Shown here one piece after another: positions 57,960 through 64,000 of a DNA stretch of 64,000 nt. Under the pieces are notes generated by a model. The model was not told where the DNA came from. It ran no database searches and was given only the letters and a program-made list of their open reading frames with translations. How positions within the stretch are numbered: position 1 is the first letter of the stretch; every line of letters starts with the position of its first letter. This DNA comes from Macrothele yani (Eukaryota > Arthropoda > Arachnida > Araneae > Macrothelidae): contig CM076990.1 in NCBI GenBank assembly GCA_039090855.1, forward strand, positions 202,311,232-202,375,231. Direction: 5' to 3'. Both the position numbers and the translations under genes were made by a program.

Positions 57960-59375
57960 CACTGGTGGAAAGTGAAAAAAGAACACCAAGAAGGAATTGG
58001 CGGACGATCATGAAATTTACATATGTTAATGGGGTCGAGTTTACGTAGATGTGATGTTAATTTCGGGACCAACCGGTGAGCGCTTACGCCACAGCACGGC
58101 ATAATATGCAAATTATCATCGGTGGTATTTAAGGAGTATGGCAAAGTGAATGTAATCAGTCGTCAGCGTACGGACACGTGTGAAGACCCTGAAGAAGCTG
58201 CAATGCCTGGACATGGAAGACGTGTACAATTTCAGCAGTTATCGGACTTTGAGCGAGGTCGTCTAGCCAGACTCCGTGAGGCCGGGTGGTCGTATTGTCG
58301 TATTGCGGAGCGAATTGCACGGGAAGTATCGGTGGTGGTACGGATGGTGGCGTAGATGGTCCGAGGAACATTCCCACACGAGAAGACGTGGAACCGGGAG
58401 TCACAGATGGACTGATGAGCGGACCGATCGATGCATAAGAAGAGCGGCATTGTCAAGCAGAACATCCACTGCAACGCAAATCCGAGCTGCCGTTGCACGT
58501 GAGATGACTGTGCGAACAATCTGCAACCATCTACTGGATGCAGGACTACGTGCACATGTACCTCTCTGACTCCAGCCCACCGTCAGGAATGGCTGCAGTG
58601 GTGTCGCCAACGTCTGCACTGGAGAACGCAATGGTGATTTGTAGTGTTCAGCGATGAAAGCAGATTCTGCTTGGGTGCCTCCGATGGCCGTATGCATGTT
58701 CGCAGACGCACAGGGGAGCATCTCCATCCTTCTTGCATCCGCCAGTGAGACACAGGGCCTACACCTGGTCTCCTGGTGTGGGGAGCGATCAGCTATTGCT
58801 CCCGTACACAACTAGTGTTTGTACCGGGTACGTTAAACAGCACCTCCTACATCAACAACATCATTCAGCCCATTGTTGTGCCATTTGTAAGGTCGGTCTA
58901 TCGTGGTATTTTCCAGCAAGATAACGCACGCCCACACACGGCATTTGCAACGCAACATGCACTTCAGGGTGTGAGACAACTTCAGTGGCCTGCACGTTCA
59001 CCAGATTTGTCCCCCATTGAGCACGTGTGGGATTTTATGGGACGACTTATCTGGTCTTCACGGCCAGCCACGACCATCCCCGATTTACGCGTCCAGGTTG
59101 AGGATGCTTGGAACTCAATACGCCAAACTTACATCCAACATCTGTACGACAGACTCCATGCCAGAATTGCACAGTGTGACGCAGTTCATGGCAGTTCAAC
59201 CTCGTACTAACCATGTTACATGGAAATGTTATTTTTCAGTTTACCAGCAAATACAGTTGTATTTTGACATAATGTTTTGATCACGTTATCCTCTGTATTC
59301 CGTTATTATGCTGTATAAATTTCATTGGTATCAGACGTCTCTTTCTTGGTGCTCTTTTTTCACTTTCCGCCAGTG
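57960..59375 (+). mobile_element. Tc1-like element, uninterrupted sister copy
   Basis: 1,416 bp with termini CACTGGTGGAAAGTGAAAAA and TTTTTCACTTTCCGCCAGTG, flanked by TA. High similarity to the split element at 31791-38229 over its full length. Confidence 0.92.
58204..59207 (+). pseudogene. Tc1 transposase (DD34E type), lightly damaged
   Basis: Starts MPGHGRRVQFQQLSDFERGR and then a helix-turn-helix region (SYCRIAERIAREVSVVVR). One extra base near 58342 shifts the frame; later parts read DERTDRCIRRAALSSRTS, VFSDESRFCLGASDG-like sequence near 58650 (first Asp), PGVMVWGAIS-like region near 58775, then IFQQDNARPHTAFATQHALQ (second Asp) and SPDLSPIEHVWDFMGRLIWS (Glu), ending HGSSTSY at the stop near 59208. 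Domain order and length match Tc1 transposases of ~340 residues. Two or three frameshifts prevent a complete protein. Confidence 0.88.
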
Positions 59376-59754
59376 TATATATTACAGCCTACTCAACTCA
59401 TATTAATGCTGTTTCTCCTTGAACTGCAGTACTGATTTGCTGAAAAGGTGCAGAAAACATTGCTGAGTTAATCCTTTGTAAACACAGCTTTTCATTATAA
59501 GCAGCAAAGGATATCCAGAATTTTTCATCTATTCCATGTCACATGACGCCTTGACAAGGGTCACTTCTCTGTCTGTTCTTGGTCTGAATATCTTCTATTG
59601 TTAAACTGCCTAAAAAAAAAAAAATCCACACAACTTTTTACACTATACAAGTGGAAATGCATTTTTACTCATGAAACACATTTAGAGTGATGCATCCAAA
59701 TCTACTATAAAATTTCTTGATATTCTTTAACCCATACCCACATGCAGACAAGGC

Positions 59755-59993
59755 CAGCATCTTTCACAGGTGTTATCATGAGCACTGCTCTCAAAGAACT
59801 GGAAGCCCTTATTGCACCTCCTGCAGCATTCCACTGTTTGTCATTCTGCATCTAGCTGACTAAGTGCTACACTAATCATCTTGTCAATTTATTTATTGCT
59901 TCTAGATCAAAACTTTGGAACTCCTTTTATGGTTATGTTTTTCCTGAACACACAACATTCAGCTATTTGAATCTAGAGCAAGCAAACTCCTGA
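59755..59993 (+). mobile_element. CR1/Jockey-like LINE, C-terminal relic
   Basis: Reads TGVIMSTALKELEALIAPPA, then after a stop NHLVNLFIASRSKLWNSFYG and YVFPEHTTFSYLNLEQANS. This is the conserved C-terminus of many non-LTR reverse-transcriptase proteins (family pattern CS.EL..L.PP ... SRTSRLWNSLP...FP..YNL..FKSRVN). Confidence 0.55.
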
Positions 59994-61235
59994 ACTGCTC
60001 TACCTTATGTGGGTGAGTGCTAAGGATGAAAAATAATAGTAATGATAATGATAATAATAATAATAAAACATTGTAGTGATATGCACCACAGATTTCTTTT
60101 ATGATAAGAATGAGTGAGAGAAAGAGAGATAGAGTAAGCTTGGCTATGTGTGATGTACACACAATTACGTTCAAAAATTAATAAAGAAAATTGCATGTAG
60201 ATTTTTTAAAATACAAAAAATAGGTCTGCAAGTTTTCCATCTAAACTGCACAGTATCTATCAATAATTCTGAATTTCTCAGCCACAAAACATATCTGAAT
60301 TCATACAAAGAAATTCAAAATAATTTTTGCTACTCATTTGTTTGTTAATCTGTTTTGTTCAAATCCTCCCCCAACAGTACAAACACTATTGGCTAATTCC
60401 AACTCTAGAATGGGTGGGGTGGGTTGGGGTGGGATGGAGGTGAGTCTGCCACTAAAGATTTCAACAGAGGAACTTTATCCTACTTCAGCACAAAAATATC
60501 CTGAATTATAAAATAGTTAAAAACTTTAGCAATATCAACATTATACAAGCTTTGCATTTATATTGATCACTTCTGACAATTCCAACAAGAATTTCATATA
60601 ATAAAATACTATGCCCATAATGGTAAATATCAACGCTCAAAAACGATAACCATATTTTACAATTCTTCAGGCTCTGGATAAGGCTTTTAACAACATATGT
60701 CAATATGCTTTCAGAGAAATCACAATTTTATATTAAAAAGGGAAGTAATTAGCTATACACAAAGTAAGAGTAGGTATTTCCTTCAAAATAGAATTCGTTA
60801 CACCAAACATTAAAAACAAACTTTTTTTCAGAGTGAAATAGGCAAATCAAGTCACGTGTACACATATAAATTATAAACTATTGCAGATCCCTGACGACTT
60901 ACATATATAAATTATCGTGTATCACTGATGATTTACAACATAGGATACAGTAATATCCCTATTATTTCATGAAAGAGAAAACCAATGCACATTTATGGTA
61001 TGTAAAAAAAGAATCCTAAATTCAAGTTTACAAATGATCTTAGATTCTTGTAATACATTTAATGAATCATCTATTTCTTACTTTTACAATGGATGTCATC
61101 GGCTTCAGCAGGTCTGGTGACTGTCAGCAGATCTTACTCTGAATTATTTCAATGTCTAAACTAATTTCCCTTGCAATATAAAATGCAAAACGATATAACG
61201 ATCAGTTGATGAAACTGAACATCACAACTGAGCAA
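59994..61235. other. Unassigned AT-rich sequence
   Basis: Contains (AAT)n at ~60035-60066 and G-rich GGGGTGGGTTGGGGTGGG at ~60415-60433. No gene recognised. Confidence 0.4.
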
Positions 61236-61239
61236 AATC

Positions 61240-61581
61240 GCCCATGGACAGGTAAAGGACATCCGCCCAATCATCCTGTTACACGATAATGCCAGACCAC
61301 ATGTCGGTGCCACCACGAAATCAACCCTTGAACAGTTACACTGGGAGGTTTTATAGCACCCGGATTACTCCCCGCACATTGCACCCACAAACTTTCATCT
61401 GTTTCGCTCTATGCAACATGCCGTAGCCCAACAGCGGTTCACCACAGTTCCAGAGGTGGAAAATTTTATCACTACATTCTTCAGCTCAAAACCTGAGTCC
61501 TTCTATCACAGGGGCATTTATTTGTTGCCTAAAAAATGGCAAAAGGTCATTGATGCTTACGGCCAATATTCCGTTGAATAA
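61240..61581 (+). mobile_element. Mariner transposase, C-terminal relic
   Basis: Reads IILLHDNARPHVGATTKSTL, EQLHWEVL, a stop, HPDYSPHIAPTNFHLFRSMQ and KKWQKVIDAYGQYSVE ending at TAA 61579-61581. This is the C-terminal third of a mariner (DD34D) transposase. The second Asp (HDN) is kept. The third, 35 residues later, is Asn (PTN where the family has PSD), and SPD has become SPH. The 5' two-thirds of the element are absent. Confidence 0.82.
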
Positions 61582-62396
61582 ATGTGTACTGGTTTCCTGA
61601 TTGCTCTCTTCCCTTTAAAACGCAGAAACTTTTGCATACCCCTAATATTTAAACATTTATTTTTTGCTTTGTCTGGACAGAAAAGTCCCAACTGAAATTC
61701 AGCAATAAAGCAACTCAAAGAATGTCTTTCAACTGTGTGAACAAATTTCAGAAATTGTTCTGAACTATGACATCAAAGTGTGTAAATGATACTGGTTTAT
61801 GTGTATGATCAGATGTCTTGTAGCATGGGCAATTCACTTAGCATTTTATGGTAATCTTGTAGCTATGTAGACATCTTTCTGGTTTGTTGAAATAACCAGA
61901 AAATGAATGACTGTTTTTCAAGGTGACCGTAATTATTTATTTCTGTTTGAATCAGACATCAATTATATACAGGGTCCGCACTGCCTCTGGAAACCTGGAA
62001 AAATCCTGGAATTTGATTTCCCCCCCCCTTTTTTTTTTTTCAGGCTTGATTTTTCATATTTTTGAGAATGATCTTGTAAAAGCCATGCAATTTTTTCCTG
62101 CATTGTAAAAAAAAAAAAAATTGGTTGAAATGTTTGGATTGATAGCATCACTTTGTCCTAGATCCCTGCGGCACCAGCTCATGATGACATCACTTTCTTC
62201 CATGGAGTGTGGAGATGTGATGTCATCTCGTGTGACACTGGACTGCAAGATGTTTGAGTACCAAATTTCCTGCCACCTTGATTTGTAGCAGATCAGTTTG
62301 AGTCATAACAGAATGTGGAAACCTTCAAAGTCCAAGATGGCCATTCCTTCTAGCATGCACTTTCCTTACTGGAGATTTATATCTTGCCTCCCTGCC

Positions 62397-62501
<105 letters not shown>

Positions 62502-62579
62502 GGGTTATCATGGCAAATGTGGGAAATTTATGTATATAATAAAAAAATTTATTGAAACATGAACATATGTTTTATTGAA

Positions 62580-63905
62580 GCAAAATGGAGAAAGTGTGGG
62601 ATGTACAGAGTGGTTTTATGCAGGCTAGTAAATACTGCACCAATAAAATTTTTGTCGTATGCATGACGATTGAAAAGTATGTCTGTTGGTAAAAATGTTT
62701 TTGCGGCCTTTATAGATTTAGAGAAAGCTTATGACAAAGTAAATAGGATTCTCCTGTGAAAGGTACTGAATAAATATGGTATTACTAGGAATCTACTTAA
62801 TAGTATGAAAGCCATGTACCCTGGCAGTAGAGCATGTGTACAAGTGAATGGTGTTTTATTGAAATGGTTTTCTATTGGTGCAGGAGTCAGGCAAGACTGT
62901 GTAATGTCACCCTAGCTGTTTAATATATTTATGGATGCATGCATGCATGCATGATGCCAAAATGGATAATACTGGTTTATGTCTTGGTAATATGTATGTA
63001 TGTGGGCAGATTGCTCTATGCTGGTGGCACAGTCTTGTTGGCAGAGAGCAAAAGTCAGTAGCAGAGTATGTTGTCCTGGATGTGTGAAGTTTGTATGAAA
63101 TTCAAACTGAGTATAAATAAAGGAAAACCTAATGTTATGGTTTTTGAGCGAGGAACTGTTCTTACTGAATGCAAGATAAATCTTAATGGCACAGAGATTG
63201 GCCAGGTGAATGAGTTTGTATATTTGGGAAGCATGTTTGACAGAGAGAACAAATGAGATGGTGAAATTAGTAGGCAAGGGAATTCTTCATTGAAAGTCAT
63301 AGCTGCCTTAGGAGGATTTCACAGGAATTATGGGTTCTCAAGGAAGTCCTGAATGGTGGTGTATGAAAGTGTAATTGTTTCTACTCTGGTGTACGGCAGT
63401 GAAATCTGGGTGCTGAGAAGATGCATTTCTTACGAGGGGTTTGTGGTAAGACACACTGATCATATCAGGAATGATGAGTTGCAGATGTGTAATGTGAGGC
63501 AAAATGTTGTTAGTAAGGTGGAGACTAATATTCTTAGATGGTTTGGCCATGTTGAAAGAATGAGTAATGCGGTACTGACTAAGATAATTTTTTTTAGCCC
63601 AAGTGGCAGGAAAGAAAGGTAGAGGAAGGCCAAGGAAATAATGGGTGGACCAGTTTCAGGAATGTCTGCTTGAGAAAAAGATGACGAGCATAAAGTGCAA
63701 AAAAGGTCTTGTGTGCAGCGTGTGATGGATGTTAATGAAGCTCGAGCTGGGTGCCAAAATCATTGTAAATGGAGACTTTTGATACACCAACAGTAAGTAA
63801 TTTTTAGTTCTATCAGTTAAATGTGTACTTGGCACATGGTCTTTCTATGAGGAACTAACCTCTGAATCTCAGAGAACAGCTTAATGATATGTATGTACAG
63901 TGATA
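62580..63905 (+). mobile_element. LINE reverse-transcriptase fragment, most complete copy
   Basis: Same family as the pieces at 6.2-7.4, 10.3-10.8 and 42.4 kb. The plus strand encodes FAAFIDLEKAYDKVNR (~62698), GVLLKWFSIGAGVRQ (~62850), then a palm motif degraded from YADD to YAGG (~63019). LSINKGKPNVMVFERGTVLT (63113), NEFVYLGSMFDRENK (63208), ESVIVSTLVYGSEIWVLRR (63365) and NILRWFGHVERMS (63527) follow. The 3' UTR ends CTAACCTCTGAATCTCAG and a TATG-type tail (~63860-63900). The endonuclease and 5' UTR are missing; frames are broken. Clade not assigned. Confidence 0.75.
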
Positions 63906-64000
63906 CTGAGCAAGATATACAATAATGAATGCTGCATGCTGATATAAAATTAAGAATATACTGAAAAATAAAAGGGGGAGACTGAATATGTAAGTCATTA

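Overview
WHAT IT IS. An AT-rich, intron-bearing metazoan genome window. There is one convincing host gene, cut by the left edge or by missed exons; nearly everything else is transposable elements and their remains. The Tc1, mariner, RTE, Penelope and tRNA-SINE mix suits an invertebrate. My impression of the Tc1 proteins is that they look arthropod/chelicerate-like, but this is a weak inference.

HOST GENE. Five + strand exons (5704-5787, 8108-8211, 15148-15266, 22889-23031, 30738-30864) join in frame with GT/AG borders. They give the C-terminal half of a nucleolar RNA-binding protein of the RBM34/Nop12 type: end of RRM1, complete RRM2, then a lysine-rich tail. The exon(s) for the N terminus and the start of RRM1 were not found. 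The introns of up to 7.8 kb hold most of the repeats of the left half.

LAYOUT. 0-1.5 kb: hAT-like transposase C-terminus. 3.7-4.3 kb: diverged tandem triplet and a SINE-like block. 6.2-7.8 kb: LINE fragments in both orientations. 8.7-10.2 kb: Tc1 element, then a LINE 3' end. 12.2-13.3 kb: inverted repeats, including a ~600 bp imperfect palindrome. 17.06-20.24 kb: full-length antisense RTE with a 10 bp target duplication. 20.5-22.4 kb: second RTE, split by an unclassified ~1.1 kb repeat. 24.9-26.0 kb: decayed Tc1. 26.9 kb: tRNA SINE. 28.0-29.2 kb: second copy of the unclassified repeat. 29.3-30.3 kb: decayed Tc1. 31.79-38.23 kb: a Tc1 split by a head-to-head pair of Penelope-like elements with a 12 bp target duplication. 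38.9-39.7 kb: mariner relic. 40.2-42.7 kb: pogo/Tigger relic. 43.1-43.9 kb: MITE. 44.85-45.94 kb: Tc1-like element. About 46.3-52.2 kb: large element with very long, diverged inverted repeats around a decayed protein gene, with a SINE inserted in the right arm. 53.5-53.9 kb: SINE palindrome. 54.4-56.1 kb: third copy of the unclassified repeat. 57.96-59.38 kb: sister copy of the split Tc1. 59.8 kb: CR1-like LINE end. 61.2 kb: mariner 3' end. 62.4 kb: compound microsatellite. 62.6-63.9 kb: LINE fragment.

MOST INTERESTING. The long-inverted-repeat element at 46-52 kb; the three-copy unclassified family with ~285 bp internal units; and the nested Penelope pair with hammerhead-like motifs. All were read by eye, without alignment software; element edges are approximate unless a target duplication is given.
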